From Otatea glauca (Eukaryota > Streptophyta > Magnoliopsida > Poales > Poaceae), in assembly GCA_036346275.1 (NCBI GenBank), contig CM070727.1, positions 4,517,760 to 4,581,759 of the forward strand: a stretch of DNA of 64,000 nucleotides, read 5' to 3'. The notes under the pieces are model-generated. The model did not search any database and was not told the origin of the DNA. It worked only from the letters and a program-made list of their open reading frames with translations. Shown piece after piece: positions 23,490 through 35,428 of this stretch. The position numbers and the translations under genes were made by a program. Position 1 is the first letter of the stretch. Every line of letters begins with the position of its first letter.

Positions 23490-24400
23490 ATACATGGGTA
23501 TAGTTGAACTGAACATCCTCTAAGGGGAAAAAAGTTGAACTGAACAATCTAACACTTCGTCGCAATGCCCTCTTGAACAGAGATATTGGGTGCTTGATCC
23601 GAGGAACCGGAAGGCCAACAACGCTCTGAATCTAATTTACTTGTTTGATTTGAGGAATAGATGGATTGGTCCACCGTTGTATGTTCACCTCATCCTTCTT
23701 AAACACATTATTAACGTAGGATGATGGATGATATCATTTCTCTATATTTCATAGGATAATTTTATGATGGACCAATCTTTCTTTTTTTCCAGAATGAACC
23801 AACACATTTTCGAATGAGATAATCCCTCAAATCAAATATACGAGTTTCTTGGTTGTCCCCATTGTTTATGAAGTCCTCTATAAAGTCATGGAAAATAGCA
23901 TAATATTTGTTTATGAAGTTCTCACCTTTGGGTAAAAATTTCCTGCTCCGTCTCTCTGGTCCTCTTCTCTCGGTAAAATTCAGTTATAAGGCCGTTTTCA
24001 CAAAGAAAAAAAAAGGCTTCTGAAGCCAGCAGCATGTATGCCTGTATATACACCTTTTTAGAAAAAAAAACAGAGCCTGTATATATATCTCTTGACTCAT
24101 GTTGAATTACTTCGATTAACCTTTTTTAAAACAGGCTAAAGAATGATAAAACTGGAGGCTTCGATCGATCTCATCCTACTAGTGGATGTATAGACATGTT
24201 GATCTTTAATGATGTCACTAGAAGCTGAATAAACAAACTATGATGGATATAAAATATCATTGAATACCTGTGTCTATATACGCACGTAACATAACTGTTC
24301 CAGATAAGCTCCCTTGTTAATGTATGGTTGAGGTAGCAATGTAATTAGTTGTACTCGTACATACCAACATGTTATTGTTACATGTATATATACTATTTAT
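23490..24400. other. Intergenic, no gene seen
   Basis: I see no coding sequence or defined repeat; only short A-rich runs near 24008 and 24061. Confidence 0.45.
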
Positions 24401-24401
24401 T

Positions 24402-24405
<4 letters not shown>

Positions 24406-24462
<57 letters not shown>
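24406..24462. repeat. (AT)n microsatellite
   Basis: About 57 nt of alternating a/t immediately precede the MITE at 24471. A shorter (at)n run follows it near 24848. The MITE thus sits within or next to AT-dinucleotide DNA. Confidence 0.95.
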
Positions 24463-24464
<2 letters not shown>

Positions 24465-24470
24465 CGAAAT

Positions 24471-24834
24471 ACACCACGGTGCTGGGCACCATGATTTATA
24501 TATATTCAAGCCATATTATAATTTTCAAAATTTCAGTTTAGGTATATACCCATCTATAACAATTCAAATGAAACACATACCTTTGAAAAATATATCAAAT
24601 TCAAAGATTTTAGTTTGGATCACATACTTTGCTAATTTATATATAAAATCAGCACATACCTACAACAAAACTATCATCAAAAAGGGAAACTATAGTTTGA
24701 ATTTCGTTTCAAACTTGTTTGAACTAGTTAGTAAACTGGTTAAACTTAGCATCCTAAAAATTTCAAAAAAATTCGCATGAAAATACATAGGAAAAATATC
24801 TCTTTTAGATCATGGTGCCCAGGCACCATGGTGT
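24471..24834. mobile_element. MITE with about 28-bp terminal inverted repeats
   Basis: The left end acaccacggtgctgggcacc and the reverse complement of the right end (acaccatggtgcctgggcac) match apart from one substitution and one base indel, and the similarity continues into atgat. The terminal repeat is itself partly palindromic (ggcaccatga/tcatggtgcc). The 364-bp interior is AT-rich and non-coding. The superfamily is not assigned because no clear target duplication can be read in the AT-rich flanks. Confidence 0.7.
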
Positions 24835-25016
24835 CCTAGGTAATTATAATATATATATATATATATCGAACTATGAACATGTAAATCCGCCACCTGTAAA
24901 AATTCACGAGGTGTTCCATTCTTTCTGTTCCAAGGGCACAGCATGCCAACATTAGTAGTGGGCTGATATTGCAATGCAAATTGTTGCATTGCAAGAAAAT
25001 TTGTTAGGAACGGACG

Positions 25017-25217
25017 ATGGCATGCGGGCTGTTGCATGTCATCCAGTTGCTAGCCATAGTGCTGCACATCCGACTCGATCAACCAATGCAATATGACGAC
25101 AAGAGACTGAGAAAGTTGGATGAAAGGATGGAAAGAGTAGAGAACATGCTAAAAAAATTAGTGAATATAGCAATCTTTGCAATGTTGCTCCTTTTATATG
25201 ATGTACTAGCCAAGTAG
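25017..25217 (+). CDS. Small ORF, possible tail-anchored micropeptide (unproven)
   Basis: A 66-codon ORF whose second half (from the Met at about 25089) reads as a charged heptad-like helix (KRLRKLDERMERVENMLKKL) followed directly by a C-terminal hydrophobic run (IAIFAMLLLLYDVL). That layout suits a coiled coil with a tail anchor. I do not recognise a family. It lies in repeat-rich intergenic DNA with no evident promoter and could be chance or a transposon remnant. Confidence 0.2.
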   Translation: MACGLLHVIQLLAIVLHIRLDQPMQYDDKRLRKLDERMERVENMLKKLVNIAIFAMLLLLYDVLAK

Positions 25218-25344
25218 CACTTGCCAACCTTTGTTAGAAATGTTGGATGCTTAGATTTTGTACTGACATGTTAAGCAACTCCAAATCCACCCTTGATGGC
25301 AAGATTCTTAAATTTTGGTGTACATACGGATGATCTTTCTCATC

Positions 25345-25610
25345 ATTGTACATACAGTAGTATTTACCCAAGTTAGTACTGGATATTGCCTAACCTTTAT
25401 ATTATGGTTTTCAAGGTTGACATATGCATACTTATCAGGGAGGTTCCATGCATCAGATAGGAATATGTACCAATAACCACAACATAAGGGTTGATATTTG
25501 ATGCATGGAACCTCCATGATAAATACGCAAATGTCAACCGTGAAAACCACAAGATAACAGTTAGGCAATATGTAATGCCAACTTGGGTGTCTTTTACTAT
25601 ATACATACAA
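25345..25610. repeat. Long imperfect inverted repeat (hairpin)
   Basis: The left arm (about 25345-25460, including ttacccaagtt, tattgcctaacc, gaggttccatgcatca) pairs with the right arm (about 25495-25610: tgatgcatggaacctcc, ggcaatat, aacttgggtgt). Arms are about 100 nt and the loop about 40 nt. It could be a foldback MITE or a young MIRNA-like locus; nothing in the sequence decides this. Confidence 0.7.
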
Positions 25611-26759
25611 TTGCTTGCTTGAGAGGAATGAATTGTAAGAAGATTTGTTAGGATTATGCAAGTCAGACTCTTTATTGTTTTGTTGAATATGTAACATGAG
25701 TTACATGATACATTCATATCCAAATTTTGTGATGTGGAGGTGCAAATTAAGTAATATCTATATTTGTTTCTGAATTATTTCGTGGCATGTCCAAATCTCA
25801 GGTCATGGTTGCAGTCCAACTATATGTACTCTAATATAAAGATATTCGGTAAATATTGTTCGTGATAAAAAAAAACCAGATCCTTTACCGATTAACAATG
25901 TGCTCATCTTTTGTACACACTGTTTTCTTCATAACTACGACAACGTGGAGTTAAACCGTAAATCTCTTGATATTGTATAGTGGACCTATCAAAACAAGAG
26001 ACTATGATCTTCCTAATTTTGAGGTGGGTTAGAAGAATCCATACATCCACGTTACAGCTGAATCAGTACAAGATGAGCAAACTAGACTTAACCAAAAATC
26101 ATGAATACTCCATCCATCCTCCCAGCGGGAGGTAACCTCACTACCTCATGCAAGAGAGTTACCACACTTAGCCAGATGCAGCCAACAAAACAACATCTCT
26201 TCTATGCACTCAGCCATCCTACCTCCTAATACAGCTAACCAAACAACTTCTCCGCTCAGCTAGGATCACCATATAGAGCCAATCAAACGCCCTACTTGCA
26301 TCTCTTCAACTGTCTCTCACCAGCCAGGATGGGTCATACGGTGCAGTTAAGGACCATCCAGATAACCAAACAGACCCTAAGGGATGGTAGCATGCTTCTG
26401 CATGCAAAGCATCTGGTTCAGCTTCGGATGAAATAAGATAACAAACTATAGATCCCCTCCACCTTCAGGCATCGATCTCCTACTCACATCCATCACATGG
26501 TCCTACTACTGCAATCTGCAAACATCAAACCTGCCATTAACCATAATCACATGCTTCAGTGCATATTGAGCAGTAAGTTTGTTATATACCTTCAGTGGCT
26601 TGTTGCATACCTTTATATATCCTATAATATATCACAGCTAGAACAAAACTATTTATAATTATAGTAATGCAAAAGAAATCAATATCGGGTTTGTTAGTTA
26701 TAAACTATTATATTTTGTCCACTCTAAACGATTTTCTTGGCCTTCGGATTAGCTTTGAT

Positions 26760-26865
26760 ACGTTTATTTGTTCGATTATAGGTTGATCCTATATTTAGAT
26801 AATATGGTTTATACGTATATTTATTCAATTATAGGTTGATCCGATATTTAGATAATATGGTTCAC
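26760..26865. repeat. 53-bp tandem duplication
   Basis: The phrase attataggttgatcc(t/g)atatttagataatatggtt occurs twice with a 53-bp period, directly downstream (in FATB orientation) of the pseudogene exon. The wider 25620-26750 stretch shows no gene. Confidence 0.8.
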
Positions 26866-26882
26866 AAATCACAATTCCTCAC

Positions 26883-27205
26883 TTGCAAATGATTCATAAG
26901 CGTCTCTATTGACGCCGTCCTATCAGCCCCAATCTCATACGACCAGATGGAGGAATCCTGTTGGAACATGAGCCCATTTTGTATAATCTGATCGAACCCG
27001 AACATGTCGGTGAGCATATCAGGTGCAGCGTCCACTGCCGCTCGACGGCCAAGAAGATGGTCATGATGGCCGCGAGGAGCATGCTCCAGTCGAGGAGCTG
27101 GTTGTAGAACGTCCTCGACACCGCCAAGGAGCGGACTGCCTCATCCTCCTCGTCGATCACCGCCGCCTTGCCACCGTTCACCTTGGGGACGATGTGCACG
27201 CGCAC
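26883..27205 (-). pseudogene. FATB: Acyl-ACP thioesterase B (FATB), single-exon fragment
   Basis: Minus-strand frames encode PKVNGGK, then SRTFYNQLLDWSMLLAAIM and IFLAVERQWT. After a small deletion with frameshift near 27030 come PDMLTDMFGFDQIIQNGL and SYEIGADRTASIETLMNHLQ. This is the N-terminal region of plastid FATB, the enzyme that hydrolyses saturated acyl-ACPs to release free fatty acids for export. The segment that normally reads LDWKP between QWT and PDML is missing, which shifts the frame. The exon ends exactly at caa|gtgagg, the conserved position of the FATB intron after NHLQ. No downstream FATB exons were found in the next 600 bp on this strand, so it is a partial gene copy. Confidence 0.85.
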
Positions 27206-27299
27206 CCTCGCGAGACCTCACGGTGACGATCGGCGAGCCTGTCTTGGTGTTTACTCCTGAACAAACGAGCGGCGGCCACCGACACCCCCCTAACCCTAT

Positions 27300-28050
27300 C
27301 GCACAACACATCAACCGCAATGTCGGCCTACGAAGCAGTTGCAAATTTTAAGCAAAAGCACTAAAAAAATACACATGCGTTCAAAATAAAAAAAATAAGG
27401 CTAATTATAATACTACCCTCATATGATTTCTACTACCGGTGGGATTATAACTAAATCATAACCAATCTAATCCATTAGATTAAATAGAATGAATGACTAA
27501 TATTTAATATTATGTACCGTAAAAGTGCTCTAGAAATAGACGTCCAACAAAATATTCATCATTGCATCTGAACATGGGTATTAGCATTGAGCGTTAATCA
27601 ATTATCTTTGGCCATGAAGGCAACTCAACTACTCAGCATCTAATTATAGAAAATGCATAATTTAACAAGTAAAGTAAAAAAATCTAACCTCCTGTGGTTA
27701 AAGAGGTGGCGTTGCGAATGCATTGACACTCTCCCAGCACCTGTACTGTGCTACATACAGCTGTGTCTAAGGTTCTAGTTGCAGAGTTTTAAGCTAGTTT
27801 TATTTTCTAAAAAGTCAGTAAGTATTTTAAACAGTTCAGTTTTTAAGCGATTTTTAGCATAAGCTAGAAACTATATATAACTAGCAAAATCAAAAATTGA
27901 AAGCTAGATTGAACTTGCTTTTATAGGTTATTGTCAAGAGAAATTAGTTATTTTTTCAAACAGCCTCTTGTAATAAAATAAATTTATTTTTTAACCGAAA
28001 AAACTAAAAAGTAACCTTTTTTTTAAGCTGCAATTCCCCGAATAAGTCCT
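27300..28050. other. Intergenic, no gene seen; MITE-like segment at about 27776-27990
   Basis: No coding sequence is supported. The 27776-27990 part resembles 17128-17345 in inverted orientation. Confidence 0.4.
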
Positions 28051-28059
28051 GAGCTGACA

Positions 28060-28335
28060 ATGGAAGTGCTCGTCCCTTTCGTCTATGGCGCAATCAGGAA
28101 GCGGAGGAAGAGTGCGGACCGCTACGAGCGCCTCTCCACCGGCGCCGCGCGGGGCCGGGAGCACTCCGCCGGCGGCGCCTACCATTCTCAGAGCTGCCGT
28201 TTCGCCGTGTGTTCGCCGGCCAACGAGCTCTGTTTCTCGCACAACGACGACTCCCCGGCCGGCCGGAACGGCGACCGCGGCTTGGCCAAATCCTTGAGGT
28301 TCGGTAGCATGCGTGTGTTTTGCACGCGTCAGTAG
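28060..28335 (+). CDS. Hypothetical small basic protein (91 aa)
   Basis: The ORF starts MEVLVPFVYGAIRKRRK and is rich in Arg, Gly and Ser. It has a grass-like GC-rich start followed by AT-rich sequence, as is common at the 5' end of grass genes. Small proteins beginning with a similar MEVL(V/I)PF motif occur in plants, but I cannot assign a function. It is unspliced as read; the frame may not end at this stop if a splice donor is used. It lies about 840 bp upstream of the ITPK gene on the same strand, with nothing recognisable between 28520 and 29050. Confidence 0.4.
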   Translation: MEVLVPFVYGAIRKRRKSADRYERLSTGAARGREHSAGGAYHSQSCRFAVCSPANELCFSHNDDSPAGRNGDRGLAKSLRFGSMRVFCTRQ

Positions 28336-29174
28336 CGCATAAGAAATGTATTGCTGCTACGTGTAGTCTTGCACTCTTGCTCTTGCATGTACTGGCTATA
28401 ATTGCGCACTTTGTGTACAGTGAGAGATCACTCGAGAAGTCGAGAAGAACGAGTGAAATGTTTTTGCTGGGAACATTAGGCAAGGCAAGTTCCTTCGGTT
28501 TTGTGACGGCGAAGTAAAATAGACTGAAATTTGCTCCCCTTCTGCCATGAGAAAATTGTATTTTGACTTGACAATTGCGTTAGCATATCTAATGGACCTG
28601 TTTCGAAGACAGGACTTTTACAGAAATTTTCTAAGAATCAGCTTTATTCTTACGTGAGATAAAAAAAATTCCGCGTTTTAAACGGACCAAAATTGTTAAA
28701 ATGTATGTATCCTCTGTACTCACGAAGTCACGAGATTCAATTGCTCTACAAAGTTCATCCGATAGCCGTTCCACAAGCACTCTGTGCTCCAAACGAGAAA
28801 GCTGCGAAATTTATCATCTTTTCCATTGAACAATTAATCAATCCAAACAAAATAAAAAAGTGAAAAATATAACCTTTTCCCCTTGAAGACATTGGATCGG
28901 ATTCCGAGTGATTTACGCTATTTTTCTTTACTATTAATTATTTGTCTCGTAATATCTCGTTGATATACTAACTCTAATCAATTGCACGGACTCCCTGCTT
29001 TTCCTTGATCTATCGCCGTTTGCCACCTCCCGCGCCACCTGCCTGCCATCGTATGTGGGCCCACCGCGGCCCGCTGACACCTGGTCCCCACCGCTCAGGA
29101 ACTTCTCCTTTCCAATGTCCGATTCCTACGCCCAGCACCGAACAGAAACCGAGCCCGTCCACCTCCCCGCAGCC

Positions 29175-32100
29175 ATGACCATGGGGCGACCTGTACGGCT
29201 GGTGCTGGATGCCTCTCTTCTCCTCGAGCCCTCCGCTTCCGTCGGAAGCGTGGGCGGTGGCGGTACCGGGGAGGCGATGGCGATGCTGCGGCCTGGGGCA
29301 GCGGCGCTGCTGCGGCGGCTGCGCTACTCCAATCTGGGTGTGGTATGGGCTCGGTTCTTGATCTGTCCGTGCGATTCGCGGTTAATACTAGCCTGCGGTG
29401 TTGTTTACTAGTGCCCTTACTAGGATGAGTTGGGTGCAGCCTCTATATGTTTACGACGTGCTAATGTTCTTTTGTTTGATGAAATGCTCTTTGTTGGACT
29501 GAATTCCTCTGTGAATTGCCTAAAGGAGTGATCTTTGCCATCTTATTTCAATTATGTCGCGTGATTTTTCTGTGCTTAATATTATGCGGTTTCCTTGAGG
29601 TGACTAGGATGCTATTTAGGAGGTGGTTTTGGCTGATGAGTTGGCTGTCCACTGTATTCAAGTTTAGTTCTACTGCTCAAGTGCTTGGCTCTGACTTGAA
29701 TCCATGGCCAATTGCACGTGTCTAATTTTACGACTTCATGCTATGCTTTGAGCACAGCACGTTGAGATGTTTATGACGGTAACATGTAAAATGTCCCCAT
29801 TACTATGCGCATTAGTGTAGGTGGATTACCTTTTTGTGATGTTATTGTGCGTTGATGTGGATTTCATTAAGTCGTGACTCATGATCATGTATGAAAATGG
29901 ATAGGCAACTGATTGCATCCTTTTGCTCCTTTTCAGGCGATTTGCCATCCGGAGGACATGCCAACTAATAAGGTGCTCTCTTTACCTTCCTTTTGAACTT
30001 ATTATGTTTGCTTCATCTCAGTTATACTGTTTATGATGGCTTTGCAGAGTACTTCTTTTTAACAGACTCTTTTCTTAAAACCACTAACAATGGTCCAGAT
30101 GTTCCCACTTCCCAACATATGTCCCGACAAACTGAAGATGCGGCATGATAATGCCTGATTATGTTATTGGCAAAATATCCAGCTAGAATTGAACTTTCAT
30201 ATGCTCCAGTGGTACTGATCACTCTTGATATCTGAAGAAATGAAGTGTGTTCTTTTCTTTTGGAAACTGCTTTTAACTAGTTAAAACTTGCATTACTTTC
30301 ACTCAAAACATTTCTGAACAGTCAATTTACCATGATAATATTTTTATTTTCCCCTAGGACTAATAAAACTGCTATCACAACACTATTTTCTCATTCTTCT
30401 TACAAGCATGATTTTGCACAAAACATTACAGCTGTTGAAAAGTAGTGTATGCTTACACGGTCCTCTTTTTGCTTCTATTAGTCAGGCTTTCTTGACAAGA
30501 CAGCAAACTTGTATTCCTTTGGATACATAACACTTCCTGCTCCAAGTGGGAATTATCCACTGAACGATTTGATGTTAGAATGGAGCAGAACAAGTTCTTG
30601 TTTTTATGTGACTTCCAGAGTTGATGAAGGTTTATTTTCTGCACTTCAGAATCATAGCTGGAGAGTTATCGCTGTAGGTAAGCATATATCAGGAATGAGA
30701 TGATAATTGTCCTTCTCATGCTGTTTTCAACTAGTCCTTTCCATTAGGAATTCATTCATGATATCACTGCTGCGTAACTTATCCTGTTTTACCTATTGGA
30801 AGGAGGTGCCAGTATTAAAGTTGAGGGCCACTCATATTCTTCTTTTGATCCAGATAATGAATGCGGCACAAAGGATTCTGGAGTTGTAAATATTGGAAAG
30901 ATTCAGAATTTGCTTATCACTTTGACTACTTTAATAAAAAGGGTTAATTTGTCCTTTGTGTCTATTTGTGCATTTTTCTTGTAATGGTGTAGTGCATTGA
31001 ATTTGAATTATAACCTGTTTTTTGTTCAATTTCTTTCATCCAGGAAATAGATAACTCATCTGTTTTGACGGTTGGCTATGCAATGAAACAATCTCGTGAG
31101 GAAGACTTTGCCAAGGCAAGTTTTCAACAGTGTTTTACTGACTTCTTAGTATTGGATCACTGCTGGAATATCATCAAATTTTTTTACATTGCTTGCAGAG
31201 AGGAGCATTCCCCCTTTATCCTAGTAAAAACGGGCTTATATTTGTTCCACTCTCCTTTGAACTTCCTTTAGCTTCTCAACTGCTAGAAGTTGATATGGTC
31301 CTCCACAAAATGACTGATGAGATCATCAACATTGATCCAAACTGCTCCATCAATTTTCCAAAAGGGATCTCATTTTCTGCAGGAATGTCTGAGATTATAA
31401 GGTACACAACAATATCCAACTAAGATTACAGTAAGTAATTCCATGGCTAATATTTTCCACTGATTATATTTTTCACTGAACCTTATGTTGTCAAGTGCTA
31501 GAGTAATTCCCACTTTTTGTTTGTGATATTCTATTATTATTGTTAGCTCTGCATTATTTATATGTTAACTCTGGTGAGCTATCTTAATGTTCTAGTTTTC
31601 TGTATTGAAAAGAGTGATATTGGGAGCAAGACAGATTTCTGAAATTGGTCTCCAATACAATGTAAAATCCTAGTTCAATAGAATGTTTTGAAATACCTTG
31701 GACTCTCTTGATGCAACTGTTTATATTTTGACCAATCTGGGTGTGGAAATTACCTTTGGTCTTGCTAATTAACTTGCTGCTTGTGTTTCCCAAAAGAGGG
31801 AACAATGTAAGGAAAAAACAGCCTGCTACTTGAGGTTATTTATGATAAAACATATGTGATGGAAGTTTGCTATGAATATCCAAATATGGGATATCGAACA
31901 ACAAGTAGCAACCAAATCTAGTAGTGTCCCCTTTTGCTGCATGGTCATATATATTTGAAAACTTGCTTGATAATAATTGTTTCCAGGAACTTCTAGGTTG
32001 ATGTGTTGGATTTTGTTACTACGTTTCACTATAACCCTCTTCGTTAAGCAGGTTTACGGAAGAGCACCCCGATTTTTGCATCATTGATCGATTCAAAAAT

Positions 32101-34511
32101 ATTTATCCATTGCTGGATCGTCTTCAAATTCAAGAAATTCTAGTTGGATTGCAAGAACTTGGAACCGACAGAAGGCCCAAACTCCGAGCACCACATTCTT
32201 TAAAGGTCCTTTTTAGTTGAATTATACTTATGCAAAAGTATGACTTTAGTTTTTGCCATAAAGCAGTAAAATACTTGTAGATGCACATATATATGCCATT
32301 ATTTGAAACTATTTATTCGCCACTTGTCATCTCTTTTTTTGTCTTTATATGTTCCATGAATACTTAGATCAATCTTTTTCAACATAATTACACCATGAAC
32401 TGCATAAAGCGGATTGCGCCCATGCTCTCTTGAGCATGGAATATAAGTTCTATTTCTACAATCACTATGTCTTGGTCTTTAGAAATTATTACACCAGACC
32501 ATGCCTTATGGAATTTCATTCTCTGCCACAAACTGTGTGCTGACCTAACATTCTTGATGTAAGGAAATCCTCCACCCTTTTCTTGTCATAGTGTAATAGT
32601 GTATGGACTATGAGCTTGCTAAGTTCTTTCTCCACTTGCATGTCACCTGGAGACAATTCAGTTCTTTATGACTTATTTTTTTATTATTTTATACAAGGAC
32701 TTTTAACTATATTATACTTTGGGATGGTGGTGTTTTCCCACTTTTGAAAGTCCAGAACTCCAGATTCAAGGAATAGTTAGTACATTACTATTTTCTTTGG
32801 AAGATTGTGTCCTATTATTCTCTTTCTGTATTCTTTCATGGTGTCAACACCTCTTGTGGCCCTCATCTTTCAGCAATTGCTTTCCTGAGAACGATACATT
32901 TGTACGCCTGCTTTCCAATCAATATTTTCCAGTGCTTGTGTAATAACAAATTCTTTGGGTTTTGTTAGTGATCAGCTGTTGCATGATTATCGTTAGTACT
33001 TAGTTGTGCTTCTTGTACTGTATGTTATTGATATCTCCCATCTTTGGACTCTCATGTGGTCTTGATATACTTCTAATGAGCATTTATGTGCTTTATGGCT
33101 TGCTTAATTTTACTTATGACTGTTATCTATTGAAGAGTACTATTTGCTTGACTCTCTGTTTTGTAAAACAGGTCAAAAACTTCTGCAGCAATGAATTACA
33201 GAAGCAACTAGCAGAAGCTAATTTATCATTTCCACTCATTGTGAAACCACAAGTAGCATGTGGAGTTGCCGATGCGCACAATATGGTAGCTTGTCTTTGT
33301 TTTTACAGTGCTGTATCAATTGAATGCTATGCTGTGCATTATTTTTCCAGTCATACCCTTTTGTCACCATCATCATGAAGATGGTTCGGCATACTAATTG
33401 TGCTATCACAATTCTTATTTCAGAGCTTTGTTTGTTTTTCTTTTGCATCTGAATTACAAATTTTGTTGTCTGCAGGCGTTAGTTTTCAAAATTGAAGAAT
33501 TTAGCAACCTTAGCGTGCCTCTTCCAGCTATCCTACAGGTACAATTTTCTGCCTTTTCTTGAATCTTCTTTCAATGATGCCTTGGAGGGAAATTGGCATT
33601 TCTGATATACTCTTGATGCATTTTATGTTCTGGCTATTAATGGCCTCTTCCATGACTCTGCAAAAGTATGTTTGTAACTTATCACATTTCTGTGTTATGC
33701 AATTTTAATATTCTGAGGCATCCCATATTTACTTCCTGACTTGTTGAGCTCTGTGCTTTAACATTCCGAGGAACTCTGCAGCTTTATACCTATTAACTAC
33801 AGCTCTCAGTGATTCACCTGCTCAAATTTGTTATTTATGTGATGTAGGAATACATCGATCATGGATCCAAGATATTTAAATTTTATGTAATTGGAAACAA
33901 GGTTTTCCATGCCATCAAGAACTCGATGCCCAATGCAAGTTTTCTTAAATCGTCATCAGGAGATGAACCTCTTACATTTAATAGGTACACTTCGGAAAGT
34001 ATATATATTGGCACAGTGTTGAATTGCCTTTTCCTCTTTCAACTGTTAGATTTTGACACTATGACACTTAGTTATAGTTCAAGTTGGCTTTTCTCAGTTT
34101 GAGGACTCTTCCGGTGGCTACTAAGGAGCAGCTAATGCAAAACAGGGTACAGGATAGCAAATCTTTGGACATTAATCTAGCAGAAGAGGCTGCAAAATTG
34201 CTGAAGGAATCACTTGGACTTACAATTTTTGGATTTGATGTTGTTGTAAGTATTTCTTCTGGTTGCCATTGTGTTTCCTGTTGCTCTACTTAGGAATTGT
34301 AAAACAGCGCTCTGACAGCATCAGAGCAAGATATCCGTTAAGTGAATGTTGTTTGGATATGCAGGTTCAAGAGGGCAGCGGAGACCATGTCATAGTGGAC
34401 CTAAACTATCTTCCGTCATTCAAAGAAGTTCCTGACACCGAGGCGATGCCTGCATTCTGGGATGCACTCAGGCAGTCATACGAGTCGAAGGAAGGGAAGG
34501 TGCAAACTTAG
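29175..34511 (+). CDS. ITPK6: Inositol-tetrakisphosphate 1-kinase, long form (rice ITPK6 / Arabidopsis ITPK4 type)
   Basis: Twelve coding exons: 29175-29342, 29937-29972, 30482-30677, 30854-30942, 31044-31115, 31199-31401, 32052-32205, 33172-33285, 33476-33538, 33848-33984, 34098-34245, 34365-34511. They join in frame to 508 codons. The enzyme phosphorylates inositol tris/tetrakisphosphates on the route to phytate. The C-terminal ATP-grasp half carries VKPQVACGVADAH (Lys331) and metal-binding residues in FGFDVV (Asp458) and VDLNYLP (Asp472, Asn474). The N-terminal half is the extended, poorly conserved domain of the ITPK4/ITPK6 subgroup, including MKQSREEDFAKRGAFPLYPS. All introns are GT-AG except intron 5, which starts aag|gcaagt (GC-AG). 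A second ATG at 29181 is also possible. No breaks were seen. Confidence 0.9.
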
Positions 34512-35428
34512 TTCAAGGCTTCAAGCAAATCATATACAATATAGGCGACGATATCCATACCATTTGGGGGAGACCACTCTTGGGAGTCGGAACTAACTCG
34601 GTGTCTAGCAGAGCTTGCTTGTTGCTTGGAATGTAACATTGCAGGCTGAGATGTACACTAACACTAATAATCCGGGAGTGAAAGCAAAATAATGCTCAAC
34701 TCTGGATGTTCCTTTGAGTCAAAATTGGCAGCGGAATATGGATATAAAAGCAACTCTCCCGTGTTAACTTTGTCTTTTTATCTTGTGTTGTATCATTTAC
34801 ATGTGAATGTCAGTGACCCTGTAGACACTGCACTGACTGAGAAGTGGCACACTGATATGCGTGCTGCTGCTCTGCATGAACCGGCAGCTTATGATGTGGT
34901 TGACTCGTTTCCCTTTGTATCTGTTCTGTTCTTGTTTACGAATGATATCTGCATACAGATGAAGCCCTCGAGCTCCTTTTCAGTTTATGCCATGGTTGTG
35001 AATCTGATGCTACATGTTTCTATAGCGAAACCTGTTTCTGCAAACCGTCAACTGAAAAAGAAAAAACGCTAGTTGGAAAGAAAAGAAGAGAGCAGGAAAC
35101 AATTACAGATGGCCTTCAGGAAAGACCAAACTTAACACATTTGTGCCATTTGGAGGCCAAGGAGAAAGATACTCTGCACCAAATGAATCATCCACCAATA
35201 ATATTTCCCATTCGGTTGCACATGTCTGTCCCTTTCACCAACATATATGTTACATTTGTACGTATTGTGTGGAGCCCCAGGGATAGTTTCAGCATTGCCG
35301 GCGCATTTTTGGTCCTTCGAATATTCAGGTAGCCTTTTTGTCAGTGTGATATATGTGCCTGCTCTCCCTACATCTCAGCACCTTCTTTGGCTGCTGAGTC
35401 CTTGTAATGAACGCCCTGTTCCCTGGAA

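Noticed and set aside
34692..35072. 126-codon ORF after the ITPK stop
   Set aside because: Lies in the 3' UTR/intergenic space, AT-rich, no similarity or splice logic.
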